Notes under the pieces: generated by a model
Database searches by the model: none
What the model was told of the DNA's origin: nothing
Seen by the model: only the letters and a program-made list of their open reading frames with translations
In this document: positions 43,630-53,482 of the stretch, piece by piece
Numbering within the stretch: position 1 is the stretch's first letter
Layout: each line of letters starts with the position of its first letter
Position numbers and translations under genes: made by a program
NCBI GenBank assembly: GCA_938036875.1
Contig: CALHVX010000073.1
Span: 35,283 to 99,282, forward strand
Length of the DNA: 64,000 nucleotides
Reading direction: 5' to 3'
DNA from: an uncultured Pseudomonadales bacterium
GTDB taxonomy: Bacteria; Pseudomonadota; Gammaproteobacteria; Pseudomonadales; Azotimanducaceae

Positions 43630-45183
43630 TTAGCGATTACGCAGGTCTTTGCGAAGAATTTTGCCGGAGGCACTTTTGGGTATGGCTTCAATAACCTCAA
43701 ACTGTCTAATCTGTTTGTAGCTCACCAAGTTTTCGCTCACCAACGCCTGAATCTCTTCCAGAGTTATGGATTCACCCGGCGCATTGGTGACAAAGGCCTT
43801 GGGAATTTCACCCGCTTCGTCATCAGGGATACCTATAACGGCCACGTCTGCAATTTTCGGATGGGTGATTAACAGCGCTTCAAGCTCAGCCGGCGCTACT
43901 TGAAAGCCTTTGAACTTAATTAGCTCTTTCATCCGATCAACAATCGACATGTGCCCATGTTCATCGATGATCGCAATGTCCCCGGTATGAAGCCAGCCAT
44001 CCGCATCCACGGTCTCGGCGGTAGCGGTTGGATTGTTTAGGTAGCCTGTCATCACTTGCGGACCGCGCACCCAAAGTTCTCCTCGCCCACCTACCGGCTG
44101 ATCTTCTCCGGTATCTGGATCAACGATGCGACTCTCGGTATTAGAAACGGTTACCCCGCTAGTCCCAGGACGATAGTCACCTTCTACCGTTGAGTGGCTA
44201 ACCGGGCTCAGCTCGGTCATGCCGTAACCTTGCACCACTTCGCAACCAAGTCGTGCGGCGGCTTTATCCGCCAGCTCCGCGCCTAAGGGCGCAGCACCGG
44301 AGAAGACTTGCCGAATAGACGACACATCATAGTCATCGACAATGGGTGCGCTGGCCAAACCAAGGACAATCGGCGGCACTGCAAAGAAACGGGTGATCTT
44401 AAGCGCTTGCACCGCTTGCAAGGCTTCAACCATATCAAATCGAGGCATTGTGATCGTGGTAACGCCGTTACTCAGCAACCCGTTCATTAGCACTTGCATG
44501 CCGTAGATATGGAAAAAAGGTAACGCAGCCAAAGCGACTTCGTTCTCTTGATAAATGATCGCGTGATTACATTGCTCGATGTTCGCCACCAAGTTGCGGT
44601 GAGACAGCATCACGCCTTTGGGCATACCGGTGGTGCCAGAAGAGTAAGGCAAAACCACGGTGTGGGTTGCCACATCTACGGGCACTTGGGTAATGGGGTC
44701 GGCAAACAGGCTAGACATCGCTGTCGTGCCAGGCACGCTGTCCCCAATAATGACAAGCTCGGTCACGTCAGTACCTTGGATTGCCGCCTGTGCCACCTCT
44801 GCAAACATGGGGATCGTAAACAAGATGGAGGCACCCGCATCTTTGAGCTGGTGCCCTACTTCCTGGGCACCATAAGTCGGATTGATGGTGGTAACAGCAC
44901 CGCCGGCAACCGCAACCCCGTGAAAGACAACGGCATACTCGGGCAAATTGGGTGCCATCAGCCCAACCACCTTACCCGGCCCAATACCACGCTCAGCTAA
45001 GCCACCAGCAAGACAATGGATGGCTTTGCTGAGCTCCGTGTAGGTGTACGAACTGGTTCCACCCGCATCACGGATGGCTACCCGATCCCCAAGCTCTGCT
45101 GCCCTACGCAGGACGTGCGCGGTAATGGTTACATTTGGGATATCGACTTCAGGCAAAGGGCTGGAATGAATAATACTGGGCAT
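43630..45183 (-). CDS. Acyl-CoA synthetase, 4-coumarate-CoA ligase-like
   Basis: A 517-residue adenylate-forming ligase starting at ATG 45183 after AGGA. The core motifs are complete: P-loop LPYSSGTTGMPKGVMLSH (about 187-204), QGYGMTELSPVSH, the hinge region WLHTGDIAIIDEHGH, IVDRMKELIKFKGFQVAP and the C-terminal lysine in PKSASGKILRKDL. Its pattern is nearest to 4-coumarate-CoA ligases and long-chain fatty acyl ligases. It makes the acyl-CoA entering the beta-oxidation genes in the window. Upstream (45184-45403) is a candidate TetR-type operator; see 45350. Confidence 0.92.
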   Translation of the reverse strand: MPSIIHSSPLPEVDIPNVTITAHVLRRAAELGDRVAIRDAGGTSSYTYTELSKAIHCLAGGLAERGIGPGKVVGLMAPNLPEYAVVFHGVAVAGGAVTTINPTYGAQEVGHQLKDAGASILFTIPMFAEVAQAAIQGTDVTELVIIGDSVPGTTAMSSLFADPITQVPVDVATHTVVLPYSSGTTGMPKGVMLSHRNLVANIEQCNHAIIYQENEVALAALPFFHIYGMQVLMNGLLSNGVTTITMPRFDMVEALQAVQALKITRFFAVPPIVLGLASAPIVDDYDVSSIRQVFSGAAPLGAELADKAAARLGCEVVQGYGMTELSPVSHSTVEGDYRPGTSGVTVSNTESRIVDPDTGEDQPVGGRGELWVRGPQVMTGYLNNPTATAETVDADGWLHTGDIAIIDEHGHMSIVDRMKELIKFKGFQVAPAELEALLITHPKIADVAVIGIPDDEAGEIPKAFVTNAPGESITLEEIQALVSENLVSYKQIRQFEVIEAIPKSASGKILRKDLRNR

Positions 45184-45349
45184 ATGCGATCCTAGTTCTT
45201 GAGCAATGAGTAGAAACTTTGGAACGCATAGTAGCCTGTTTGGCCATTTCCCAGTAAGCCCACTTACATTGTCAGGCTAATCTCTCAGAGGCTGTTGCCC
45301 TGCTATATTCGCAGCCAAACTTCACCAGTCTTCAAACCTTTGGTGAACA

Positions 45350-45373
45350 TTATTTGAGTGATCATTCAAATAA
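45350..45373. promoter_or_regulatory. Candidate TetR-type operator palindrome
   Basis: A 24-bp palindrome with a single mismatched pair, arms TTATTTGAGTGA and TCATTCAAATAA, centred on TGATCA, 167 bp upstream of the ligase start. TGAnTGATCAnTCA-like operators are typical for TetR-family repressors of fatty-acid genes. No regulator gene is in this stretch. A second inverted repeat, TTCACCA (45321-45327) and TGGTGAA (45341-45347), lies just before it. The remaining intergenic sequence shows nothing else. Confidence 0.45.
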
Positions 45374-45403
45374 GTGTACGGCAGCCTGTAAACCCTGGCC
45401 AAG

Positions 45404-46390
45404 TCACTCTGGGGTTAGCCGTTCCGGCTCCGCCACGTGTGCACGACCTGTTTTGTAATCTATTGTCAGCACAAAGTGCTTTAACACATCGTAGCCCAAC
45501 AACCCCTGAGCTTTGCCTGACCGGCGCTTTATGTGCGACCCGGTCGTTGTCGTTTTCTTAAATATTTCTAAAGGCGCGTTGGTTTTGGGTACGGACACTA
45601 GGGTGTTCCCGAGCTCAAAGGGGCCGAAAGTGATGCTTGGCAAATTAAATCTCTCCATTTCACGACCAGCATTGACCCCAAGACTGTAACCCTGCTCAAT
45701 CGGATAGCGCTCCAGCCACTTATGTTTTTTAGCCAGCTTGCGTTCTAACATTAGGCCCCCAGTACTCCCTGTATCCAGCACAAGCCAGACGTTTTTCTCG
45801 CCATCAAGCCCCACCTTCACAATAGGTTGGCCACCGCCTTGATCGCGTTTCGTTTCTAGGTTGGCAACCTTCTTCAAATCAATGGCATCCCTAGATAGCA
45901 CACGCATCCGGGAGTTCGGATAGTCGAACTGAAATATAAACAAGCCCAAAAAACCAGCACCCAACAAAAGCTGGGTATCTGGCGGCGCAAAACTGGTCCC
46001 GACTAGATCTTGAAAAACGAGCTCCGACCCAAAAACCTTGCCTGGAACCTTGCCATACACTGGGCGATCGGTGGTTTCATGCACACCAGCAATTCGCACC
46101 TTTCCCGTCTTTTTAAGCTCGAGGTTATGCTTGTTGAGAAACCGGATGTTAAGACTGTTAATCGTAGCCCCGGTATCAATGATCGACTCACCAGGTATGC
46201 CAGCAACTTCGGTTGCGAAGCGAGGGCTCCCACTACTAAGGTCTAACTTAACCCAAGGCGATACGGCGGCAAGCGCACCTTGAAACCAAAGCAATAACAC
46301 CGCTGCTGCAATCAGCCTGGCAGAACAAGGCGATCTCAGGCCCAAACTGGTTAGCGCCGAGCTTAAAGTACAGTCGATTCTTTTGAGCAT
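45404..46390 (-). CDS. Periplasmic retropepsin-like aspartic protease with two DTG motifs
   Basis: A 328-residue protein with a cleavable signal (hydrophobic LIAAAVLLLWFQGALA after a basic region). Two related lobes follow, each with an aspartic protease signature: SIIDTGATINSL (about 69-80) and VWLVLDTGSTGGLML (about 200-214). Each lobe also has a flap-like hydrophobic stretch after it (TQLLLGAGFLGLFIF; GLLGYDVLKHFVL). Bacterial retropepsin-like proteins often have only one such motif; here both lobes are on one chain, as in pepsin. Substrate unknown. It is convergent with nothing; the aminotransferase gene follows 90 bp upstream. Confidence 0.82.
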   Translation of the reverse strand: MLKRIDCTLSSALTSLGLRSPCSARLIAAAVLLLWFQGALAAVSPWVKLDLSSGSPRFATEVAGIPGESIIDTGATINSLNIRFLNKHNLELKKTGKVRIAGVHETTDRPVYGKVPGKVFGSELVFQDLVGTSFAPPDTQLLLGAGFLGLFIFQFDYPNSRMRVLSRDAIDLKKVANLETKRDQGGGQPIVKVGLDGEKNVWLVLDTGSTGGLMLERKLAKKHKWLERYPIEQGYSLGVNAGREMERFNLPSITFGPFELGNTLVSVPKTNAPLEIFKKTTTTGSHIKRRSGKAQGLLGYDVLKHFVLTIDYKTGRAHVAEPERLTPE

Positions 46391-46480
46391 ATTCCACTCC
46401 TTTGGAAATGTGGTTCGAGCTTAACTGATTCCGACATAAATCAGCAAAGGGACCCTGTTATGGCGCCCCTTCTACCCCAA

Positions 46481-47689
46481 CTACAAACTCGCCTCTAGTC
46501 GTTCCAACATCTCGCGCACTTCACTCAGGCTCACACGCAACGACGGCATAAAGCGCAAGACGTCTGGCTGTGCAGGGTTGACTAGCAGACCATTGCGAAA
46601 AGCGCGATCGCTGATCTCCGCTGAGGTTGCGGTGGGCAACCTCACGGCATAGAGCAAACCTTGACCCCGCACCTCCAACCATTGGTAACGCTGAGCCAAA
46701 TCCTCCAAACCGCTACGTAGCTGCACTTCGCGCTGTTGCACCGCTTGCAAAAATCCAGGCGCCACAATGGTTTCGACCACGGCCTTACCCACAGCCGTCA
46801 TCAAGGGGTTACCGTTATAGGTGCCCCCTTGATTGCCATATTCAAAGCAACAAGCGGACTCAACCGCCATTACTGCCGCCAATGGCACACCGCCACCAAT
46901 GCCTTTACCCAAGGTCATGATGTCCGGAACAACGCCATGATGTTGATGTGCATACAACTTACCCGTGCGACCAATACCCGTTTGCACCTCATCAAAAATC
47001 AACAGCGCGTTGTTGGCATCCGCCAGCTCTCGCAGCTCGCGCAGGTAGTTTGGCGGGGGCACTACCACCCCCGCCTCACCCTGTATTGGCTCGACCATAA
47101 TGGCTAGCGTGTCAGGCCCCACAACCGCTTGCAGGCTGGCAATATCACCAAAAGGTACATGTCGAAAACCGGCCGGCATGGGCGGATACATCTGCCCCCA
47201 TCCAGGCTTACCACTAGCTGACATCATGGCCAAGGTACGCCCGTGAAAGGCATTGTGGGTCGTGATGATGTCAACGGCACCCGGCTTGTGCTGCTGCCCC
47301 CATTTACGCGCAAGCTTAACCGCCGCCTCATTAGCCTCAGCACCCGAATTCAAAAAATGCACTTGGGCAAATTCGCTGTTACGAATCAATAGATCCGCCA
47401 GCTCAAGTTGGGGTAGGTTGTGCAACGCTGGGCTGGGGCTAATCAAGGTACTAGCTTGATCGGTCAACGCAGAGACAATCTCTGGCGCCGCATGTCCAAG
47501 GCTATTTACCGCCCAGCCCTGGATGAAGTCCAGATACCGAGCGCCCCCCGCATCCCACAAATAGCTGCCAAAACCGCGCACCATGACGTTGCTCGGCCTG
47601 GGGGTGATGGCCATAAGCTGGGAGCTGTTGTTAGGGCTAGTGTTGGGGCTAGTGTTGGGGCTAGTGTTAGTAGTGCCGTGACTGTTCAT
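46481..47689 (-). CDS. argD: Class III aminotransferase, acetylornithine aminotransferase-like
   Basis: A PLP enzyme of 402 residues from ATG 47689, with GGAG nine bases upstream; the frame extends to TTG 47710, but that start has no ribosome site. Fold type I marks: LNSGAEANEAAVKLAR, FHGRTLAMMSASGKPGW, VEPIQGEAGVVVPP, IFDEVQTGIGRTGKLYA and the Schiff-base lysine in MTLGKGIGGGVPLAA. Nearest to ArgD/succinylornithine transaminase types, working in arginine synthesis or breakdown; other class III members cannot be excluded. Its N-terminus has a repeated Thr-Ser-Pro-Asn tract coded by a 12-bp tandem repeat. Confidence 0.82.
   Translation of the reverse strand: MNSHGTTNTSPNTSPNTSPNNSSQLMAITPRPSNVMVRGFGSYLWDAGGARYLDFIQGWAVNSLGHAAPEIVSALTDQASTLISPSPALHNLPQLELADLLIRNSEFAQVHFLNSGAEANEAAVKLARKWGQQHKPGAVDIITTHNAFHGRTLAMMSASGKPGWGQMYPPMPAGFRHVPFGDIASLQAVVGPDTLAIMVEPIQGEAGVVVPPPNYLRELRELADANNALLIFDEVQTGIGRTGKLYAHQHHGVVPDIMTLGKGIGGGVPLAAVMAVESACCFEYGNQGGTYNGNPLMTAVGKAVVETIVAPGFLQAVQQREVQLRSGLEDLAQRYQWLEVRGQGLLYAVRLPTATSAEISDRAFRNGLLVNPAQPDVLRFMPSLRVSLSEVREMLERLEASL
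47630..47665. repeat. 12-bp tandem repeat, three units, in aminotransferase N-terminus
   Basis: On the plus strand GTTAGGGCTAGT, GTTGGGGCTAGT and GTTGGGGCTAGT follow each other, with a partial fourth copy (GTTAG). Being a multiple of three, changes of copy number keep the frame and add or remove a Thr-Ser-Pro-Asn unit. Confidence 0.85.
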
Positions 47690-48022
47690 CGATGTCTCCG
47701 GTTTCCTCAAGTTGAGGTGGGTGACATCACAGAGCCAATGAGGCCACCCAACATATTTGGGTGGCTCTTGGTTGTTAAGTACTTAAGCTAAGTGCAACAA
47801 CTCGCGGCCACCCGTACGGGCTGCCGCTCGCCGAATGGCGATTGCAGTAGTTGGCTCAGCGCTATCTTTGGTAGCAAGGCTGATATTGAGGTTAAGTAAA
47901 AACAACATGCCTGCAGTCTAGGGCGACAACTGGGAGAGCGCAAGAGGGTAACGGCACCTCAACACTCCACCCCGTGCATACCACTAGTGTAAAGTAGCCT
48001 CGACTCAACACCCCCAACCGCC
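47690..48022. other. Intergenic leader between aminotransferase and acyltransferase
   Basis: The 333 bp hold a strong hairpin with GCCACCCA (47743-47750) and TGGGTGGC (47758-47765), extendable by CCAA and TTGG. Nearby is a small minus-strand open frame (47783-47908). No U-tract follows the stem in either direction, so it is not a simple terminator. The right part, up to the acyltransferase start, shows no other signal. Confidence 0.5.
47783..47908 (-). CDS. Possible 41-residue leader peptide or small protein
   Basis: An ATG-started frame of 41 codons upstream of, and codirectional with, the aminotransferase gene, followed by the hairpin at 47743. Its product is MLFLLNLNISLATKDSAE followed by an Arg-rich stretch with IRRAAARTGGR. 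The ribosome site is poor (AGG only two bases before ATG). An arginine-sensing leader is possible for an argD-like gene, but arginine codons are too spread to be convincing. It may be chance. Confidence 0.25.
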   Translation of the reverse strand: MLFLLNLNISLATKDSAEPTTAIAIRRAAARTGGRELLHLA

Positions 48023-50062
48023 ATGCAACCAGCCAACAACCACTACCGCCCAGATATTGACGGCCTTCGCTCTGTCGCTGTTGTACCCGTGGTGTTGTAC
48101 CACGCTGGCTTCAGCCTTTTTTCTGGAGGCTATGTTGGCGTCGATATCTTTTTTGTCATCTCCGGCTATCTGATCACATCGATACTAATGGCTGAGATCA
48201 GCAACAACCGCTTTAGCCTGAGCAACTTTTACGCGCGACGCGCAAGACGCCTATTTCCTGCGCTATTTGCCATGCTGCTCGCCTGCTGCATACCCGCGTA
48301 CCTATTGTTGATGCCCGGCGAGCTAGAAGACTTTGGCGAAAGCTTGGCCACCACCGCCATCTTTAGCTCCAACTTTCTCTTCTTTAGTGAAGCGGGGTAC
48401 TTCGAAGGTCCAGCTGAGATGAAGCCTTTGCTGCACACCTGGTCCTTGGCCATCGAAGAGCAGTACTACCTGCTATTCCCTGGCGTGCTCTTACTTGTGC
48501 AGCGTAAATTCTCGGGACGCTTTCTAGCGGCCACCATAGGGCTGTTTGCCATCTCGCTGGCGATCAGCATCTGGAGCGTGGCCCAAGCACCAACCGCAGG
48601 ATTCTATTTGCTGCCTAGCAGAACCTGGGAGTTACTCTTGGGTTCAATGCTGGCCATGTGGCTGGCCGGTAACAGCCAAAAATCAACACCACCAGCATGG
48701 TTAAGTGAATTGTTGGCAGCGCTTGGTATTGCCTTAATTGGCTACGCCATTTTTGCCTACCAACCAGGCATTGCCTTTCCAGGTGTCGCTGCCATTCCAC
48801 CCACCTTAGGCACAGCGCTCATCATCTACGCAGGCGCCAACAGGCAAAACAGCGTCGGTCGGCTCTTAAGCCTGCGCCCATTGGTATTCATCGGCTTGAT
48901 TTCTTACTCGCTCTATCTGTGGCACTGGCCGGTACTGGTATTTGCCAAGCATTACGCTCTACGCGAGTTGAGTATCGTTGAAGCCTGCGCTTTGGTTATG
49001 GTTTCGGTCATCGCTGCCATTTTAAGCTGGCGCTACGTGGAAAAGCCCTTTCGTGGTACCGATGCCTTAGTGACACGCACGGGACTGTTTCGCCTGGCCG
49101 GAGTCTGCATGGTCATTGCCATCGCATTCGGCTTGGTTCTAGACAAAACCGACGGTCTACCCAACCGTCTCGACCCGGTTACCGCCCGTATTGCAGCGGT
49201 GGCCGAAGAAAAGCCTGCCTCACGTAAAACCTGCCAAGGGTTTGCACCCTCTCAAGTTACCGTCGATCAGCTATGCCCGCTCAATAGCAGTGAGGTTGAT
49301 CCCAGCATTTTGATTTGGGGTGACTCACACGCCGCGATGCTGATGGATATGCTAGCTGAGGCTACGGCGGCGAAAGGCATCAACGGCCTGAATGCGACCT
49401 ACAAAGGCTGTGCACCACTGCTGGGCTACACCACCCAAGCGGGCAAAGATAAAACGGGTTGCCTAGCCTTCAACGACAAAGTGTTTGAATTGCTACTCGC
49501 CCACCCGGAAATCAACACGGTCTATCTAGTCGCACGCTGGGGCCGCTATGTCGATCCAGCGCCCTACCTCAACGAAAGTGGTGGCCATTTTTACTTGTAT
49601 ACCGAGGGCAAGCAGGCCTCAACAAAAACGGAAAATCGGCTGATGTTTGAGCAAGCGGTGATCAGCACCCTAGCTAAGTTGCAGAGCCTTCCACAACGTA
49701 TTGTGGTTTTAGCAGGTAGCCCAGAAATCGGTTACGACGTCCCCATAGTACTGGGCAAAGCATCCATGCTGGGGCGAGATCTGAACCTAGATGTACCGCG
49801 TCTTGAGTATGAGCAACGCCAAGCGTTGCCGAACCAACTGTTTACCCAAGCAGCCGCTCAAGAGCAAATTGATTTTGCGCCCATTCATCAGTGGTTGTGC
49901 GGTGAGTCTTGGTGCCCGGCAACCCGCGATGGGTTGCCAATCTACAACGATGACGATCATCTATCGCTGGCGGGCGCTAGGTTGCTGCGCCCGTTCTTTG
50001 ATCGAGAGTTTGACCGGGAACTGGGCTTAGAATTGAACCCGATTGGAGCGTCCAAACACTAG
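48023..50062 (+). CDS. Membrane O-acyltransferase with C-terminal SGNH domain (OafA/YrhL type)
   Basis: A 679-residue protein. The N-terminal acyltransferase-3 domain (about 1-345) has roughly ten membrane helices with [30 protein letters not shown] and [14 protein letters not shown]. The rest is periplasmic: the SGNH-like hydrolase fold begins with [15 protein letters not shown] (Ser in GDSH, about 431-445) and ends with [15 protein letters not shown], supplying Asp and His. Proteins of this design acetylate O-antigen, peptidoglycan or exopolysaccharide sugars. The actual acceptor is unknown; no glycan synthesis genes are next to it. Convergent with ychF, overlapping by four bases. Confidence 0.9.
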   Translation: MQPANNHYRPDIDGLRSVAVVPVVLYHAGFSLFSGGYVGVDIFFVISGYLITSILMAEISNNRFSLSNFYARRARRLFPALFAMLLACCIPAYLLLMPGELEDFGESLATTAIFSSNFLFFSEAGYFEGPAEMKPLLHTWSLAIEEQYYLLFPGVLLLVQRKFSGRFLAATIGLFAISLAISIWSVAQAPTAGFYLLPSRTWELLLGSMLAMWLAGNSQKSTPPAWLSELLAALGIALIGYAIFAYQPGIAFPGVAAIPPTLGTALIIYAGANRQNSVGRLLSLRPLVFIGLISYSLYLWHWPVLVFAKHYALRELSIVEACALVMVSVIAAILSWRYVEKPFRGTDALVTRTGLFRLAGVCMVIAIAFGLVLDKTDGLPNRLDPVTARIAAVAEEKPASRKTCQGFAPSQVTVDQLCPLNSSEVDPSILIWGDSHAAMLMDMLAEATAAKGINGLNATYKGCAPLLGYTTQAGKDKTGCLAFNDKVFELLLAHPEINTVYLVARWGRYVDPAPYLNESGGHFYLYTEGKQASTKTENRLMFEQAVISTLAKLQSLPQRIVVLAGSPEIGYDVPIVLGKASMLGRDLNLDVPRLEYEQRQALPNQLFTQAAAQEQIDFAPIHQWLCGESWCPATRDGLPIYNDDDHLSLAGARLLRPFFDREFDRELGLELNPIGASKH

Positions 50063-51150
50063 ACGTTAAAGCGAAAGTGCACCACATCGCCGTCGTGCAT
50101 CTCGTAGTCTTTGCCTTCTAAACGCCACTTGCCAGCATCTTTTGCACCCTGCTCACCCTTACCAGCAATGAAATCTTCATAGCCAACCACTTCGGCGCGA
50201 ATAAACCCTTTCTCAAAGTCGGTATGAATCACTCCAGCCGCTTGCGGCGCCTTAGCACCAACCGGAATGGTCCAAGCGCGGACCTCTTGCTCACCGGCGG
50301 TGAAGTAGTGGTGCAAACCCAAGAGCTTACAGCCGGCTCGGATTACACGATTTAGACCCGGCTCCTCGATGCCTAAGGCTTCCAGAAAATCGGCCCGCTC
50401 ATCGTCTTCTAGCTCAGAAACCTCCGCTTCGATCTTGTTGCAAATCGACACGACTTCGGCGCCTTCCGCTGCAGCCATCGCCGCTACCGCATCAAGCATT
50501 GGGTTATTTTCAAAACCCTCTTCATCAACGTTGGCAATATACAACACAGGTTTGGCTGTAATTAGGTGCAACTCTCGCAAGTTAGCCTTCTGGTCATCAT
50601 CTAAATCCTGCGCGCGAACCGGACGGCCTTCGTTCAGACCAACACAGACTTCATCAATGAGCGTCACCATCATCTTGGCTTCTTTGTCGCCGGAACTGGC
50701 TACCCGACGAAAGCGATCTACCGCACGCTCTAACGTATCTAGATCAGCTAGCGCCAACTCAGTGTTGATAATTTCTACATCATCAATCGGCGAAATCTTG
50801 CCGTTCACATGCACAATGTTTTCGTCTTCAAAACAACGCACCACATGGGCAATGGCATGGGTCTCGCGAATGTGGGCCAAAAACTGGTTGCCTAGTCCTT
50901 CACCTTTGGATGCACCTTCAACCAAGCCTGCAATGTCCACAAACTCCATGGTACTCGGCAAAATTTTCTTTGGGTTAACAATGGCAGCCAAGGCGTCGAG
51001 CCGAGGATCAGGTACCGGCACAATGCCGGTGTTAGGGTCAATGGTGCAAAACGGAAAGTTCTCTGCATCGATTCCCGCTTTGGTTAAGGCGTTGAACAAC
51101 GTGGACTTACCCACATTTGGCAATCCTACGATGCCACAAGTAAATCCCAT
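50059..51150 (-). CDS. ychF: Ribosome-binding ATPase YchF
   Basis: A 363-residue Obg-family P-loop NTPase, known to prefer ATP to GTP. G1 [18 protein letters not shown] (about 6-23), then [19 protein letters not shown]3 [19 protein letters not shown], the Asn-for-Asp variant of the NKxD motif ([10 protein letters not shown]) that explains ATP use, and the C-terminal TGS-like domain with [16 protein letters not shown]. Normal length. In the widespread ychF-pth-rplY-prs order. Overlaps pth by one base. Confidence 0.96.
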   Translation of the reverse strand: MGFTCGIVGLPNVGKSTLFNALTKAGIDAENFPFCTIDPNTGIVPVPDPRLDALAAIVNPKKILPSTMEFVDIAGLVEGASKGEGLGNQFLAHIRETHAIAHVVRCFEDENIVHVNGKISPIDDVEIINTELALADLDTLERAVDRFRRVASSGDKEAKMMVTLIDEVCVGLNEGRPVRAQDLDDDQKANLRELHLITAKPVLYIANVDEEGFENNPMLDAVAAMAAAEGAEVVSICNKIEAEVSELEDDERADFLEALGIEEPGLNRVIRAGCKLLGLHHYFTAGEQEVRAWTIPVGAKAPQAAGVIHTDFEKGFIRAEVVGYEDFIAGKGEQGAKDAGKWRLEGKDYEMHDGDVVHFRFNV

Positions 51151-51740
51151 TACTGCTCTCCTTCGGCGTGCATAACGTTCATAGCTTTTTGATGATCGCC
51201 GCTAAACAAATCGTGCAGCAGCGCATCGGAAAAATGGGTGGCGTCATCCACTAAGCGACGCTCTGATTCCGGCATGGTATGGCTTGTTAGGTAAGCGGTT
51301 ACCTTGCTCGGGTGTCCGGGATGGCCAACACCAATACGCAACCGGTGAAAACCTTTGTTATTGCCTAAAGAGCTCACCATGCTCCGTATCCCATTGTGGC
51401 CGTTGTCACCACCACCGGTTTTCAATCGAACCTGCCCTGGCTCAAACGCCATCTCATCGAAGGCGACCAAAATTTGCTCTGGTGCGAACTTGTAGAACTT
51501 GGCAAGCGCAGCAACCGCTTGGCCACTGTCGTTCATGTAGGTGGTTGGCAGCAATAGACGGACATCTTCACCACCTATGCGGCCACGACCAACCAACCCT
51601 TTGAATTTGGTTTCGTTGGCAAACTGAATATTGTGGCGGTGTGCTAACGCCTCAACGAAGCAGGCACCGATGTTGTGGCGGGTTTTAGCGTAGGTTGGAC
51701 CGGGGTTACCCAGTCCAACCAGGAGCGCAATAGCGTCCAT
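51150..51740 (-). CDS. pth: Peptidyl-tRNA hydrolase
   Basis: A 196-residue Pth enzyme that frees tRNA from peptidyl-t[23 protein letters not shown] holds the substrate Asn and catalytic His, [12 protein letters not shown] the second Asn, [11 protein letters not shown] the catalytic Asp (typically HDELD, here FDEMA, so Asp kept), and [15 protein letters not shown] the conserved GGxxGHNG loop. Typical size. Directly after rplY and coupled to ychF. Confidence 0.95.
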   Translation of the reverse strand: MDAIALLVGLGNPGPTYAKTRHNIGACFVEALAHRHNIQFANETKFKGLVGRGRIGGEDVRLLLPTTYMNDSGQAVAALAKFYKFAPEQILVAFDEMAFEPGQVRLKTGGGDNGHNGIRSMVSSLGNNKGFHRLRIGVGHPGHPSKVTAYLTSHTMPESERRLVDDATHFSDALLHDLFSGDHQKAMNVMHAEGEQ

Positions 51741-51755
51741 CGACTAACAACTCCG

Positions 51756-52436
51756 CTAGTCTTCGCTGTCCGCAGCATCAGCCGGTGCGTCCGCTTCTGG
51801 TGCGGCCTCATCGGTTGACTCAGCTGCCTCTTCTTCAACAGCAGCACGTGGTGCGTTGACACTAGCTACGTTGAGGTCGTGGTCCTCATCGTCGTCATGC
51901 CCAAAGGCAACTAGGGTTACGCCGGTAGGCATCTTGAGGTCAGATAAGTGAACCTGGCCACCAAGCTCCACTTCGAGCATATCCACTTCGATGAACTCAG
52001 GGATAGCGCTTGGCAAGGCTTCGATCTGAACTTCGTTCAAGATGTGGTTAACAATACCGCCGCCGGTCTTCACGCCCACGCAATCTTCTTCGTTGATGAA
52101 GTGCAGTGGAATGTTAACTTGCAGGGTCTTGTTCATATCAACGCGGTAGAAATCGACATGCAGAATGCGCGGTGCCGCCGGATGACGTTGTACGTCACGG
52201 ACAACAACCGGCTGCTTTTTGCCATCGATGGTTAGGTCGAGTACCTGCGAGTAGAAAGTCTCGACCTGCATCGCCTTATTCAGCTCGTTGGTATTTAGCG
52301 TCAAAGGTACTGGCGCTTCTTCTGTGCCACCGTACACAATGGCTGGGACTCGATTTGCGATACGACGTAGGCGGCGGCTCGCACCCTTCCCCACATCCGT
52401 GCGCAGTTCGGCACTTAGTTGTAGCTGCTCTGACAT
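51756..52436 (-). CDS. rplY: 50S ribosomal protein L25 (Ctc form)
   Basis: A 226-residue protein: the N-terminal L25 5S-rRNA-binding domain (about 1-92: LSAELRTDVGKGASRRLRR, VPAIVYGG) followed by the TL5/CTC-type beta-domain (about 95-185) and a strongly acidic Ala/Glu/Asp-rich tail from about residue 195. Longer than the 94-residue E. coli L25, but the Ctc form is common in related bacteria. Binds 5S rRNA in the large subunit. Second in the prs-rplY-pth-ychF order. Confidence 0.95.
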   Translation of the reverse strand: MSEQLQLSAELRTDVGKGASRRLRRIANRVPAIVYGGTEEAPVPLTLNTNELNKAMQVETFYSQVLDLTIDGKKQPVVVRDVQRHPAAPRILHVDFYRVDMNKTLQVNIPLHFINEEDCVGVKTGGGIVNHILNEVQIEALPSAIPEFIEVDMLEVELGGQVHLSDLKMPTGVTLVAFGHDDDEDHDLNVASVNAPRAAVEEEAAESTDEAAPEADAPADAADSED

Positions 52437-52537
52437 AATGGCCTCCTATAGGCTAGAGCGATTTGCAAACAGGCATCTTTGCGACCAAGAATGCCCAGAG
52501 TTAATTCAACAACACCTCAGCTAGATGTCGCTTTACT

Positions 52538-53482
52538 TTAGCGAAACATCGCGCTGATGGATTCTTCGTTGCTTACCCGACGTATGGCTTCTGCCAACAC
52601 CCGGTCTAAGCTTAGCTGACCGATCTTCTTGCACGCACTGCCAGCGGCAGAAAGCGGAATCGTATCGGTCACATACATTCGATCTATGGCGGAGGCCTCG
52701 ATGCGATTGATGGCCTCACCAGACAACACCGGGTGGGTAATGTAAGCCACCACACCTAGCGCGCCTTCTTCTTTTAATGCTTGTGCTGCAGCACATAGCG
52801 TACCTGCGGTATCCACCATGTCGTCTACCAGCACACAGGTCTTGCCCACCACGTCACCGATAATGTGCATGACCTTGGACTCATTCGCCTGGGGCCTACG
52901 CTTATCAATGATGGCAAGATCTGCATCATCTAACTGTTTAGCGATCGCTCGAGCTCGAACTACCCCGCCAACGTCCGGTGATACCACCACCGGGTTTTCG
53001 TAATTTTGCAGCAACGCATGGTCAACCAACACTGGCGAGCCATAAACATTGTCCACGGGCATGTTAAAGAAGCCCTGTATCTGGTCTGCGTGCAGGTCCA
53101 CCGTCAACACTCGGTTGATACCAACACTGTCGAGCATATCGGCCACCACTTTGGCGCTGATGGCTACCCGAGCCGAACGCGGCCGCCGATCTTGGCGCGC
53201 ATAGCCGAAGTACGGGATCACCGCCGTCAGCCTCTGTGCCGATGCCCTGCGGATCGCATCCGCCATGATCATCAGCTCCATGAGGTTGTCCGCTGTGGGC
53301 GCGCAGGTGCTCTGTAACAGAAACACATCCTGACCACGGACATTCTCATGTATCTCGATATTCGCTTCGCCGTCGCTAAATCGCGAAACGCTTGCCTCGC
53401 CCAAGGGTAGCCGAAGCTCCGTGGCAACTCGCATTGCTAACTCTGGATTCGCGCTGCCTGCAAATAGCATCAGTTTTGGCAT
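52538..53482 (-). CDS. prs: Ribose-phosphate pyrophosphokinase
   Basis: A 314-residue PRPP synthetase. [20 protein letters not shown] near the N-terminus, [20 protein letters not shown] (ATP-binding loop), [12 protein letters not shown] (divalent-metal region), [15 protein letters not shown] and the PRPP-binding [13 protein letters not shown] are all in place. Makes PRPP from ribose 5-phosphate and ATP for nucleotide, His, Trp and NAD synthesis. Start ATG 53482 lies 80 nt from the end of tRNA-Gln on the same strand; in that gap a GGGGCTTGAGCCCC hairpin (53507-53520) stands in the leader. Confidence 0.96.
   Translation of the reverse strand: MPKLMLFAGSANPELAMRVATELRLPLGEASVSRFSDGEANIEIHENVRGQDVFLLQSTCAPTADNLMELMIMADAIRRASAQRLTAVIPYFGYARQDRRPRSARVAISAKVVADMLDSVGINRVLTVDLHADQIQGFFNMPVDNVYGSPVLVDHALLQNYENPVVVSPDVGGVVRARAIAKQLDDADLAIIDKRRPQANESKVMHIIGDVVGKTCVLVDDMVDTAGTLCAAAQALKEEGALGVVAYITHPVLSGEAINRIEASAIDRMYVTDTIPLSAAGSACKKIGQLSLDRVLAEAIRRVSNEESISAMFR

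Noticed and set aside
47630..47665. CRISPR-like array
   Set aside because: Units are 12 bp without spacers; it is a simple in-frame tandem repeat.
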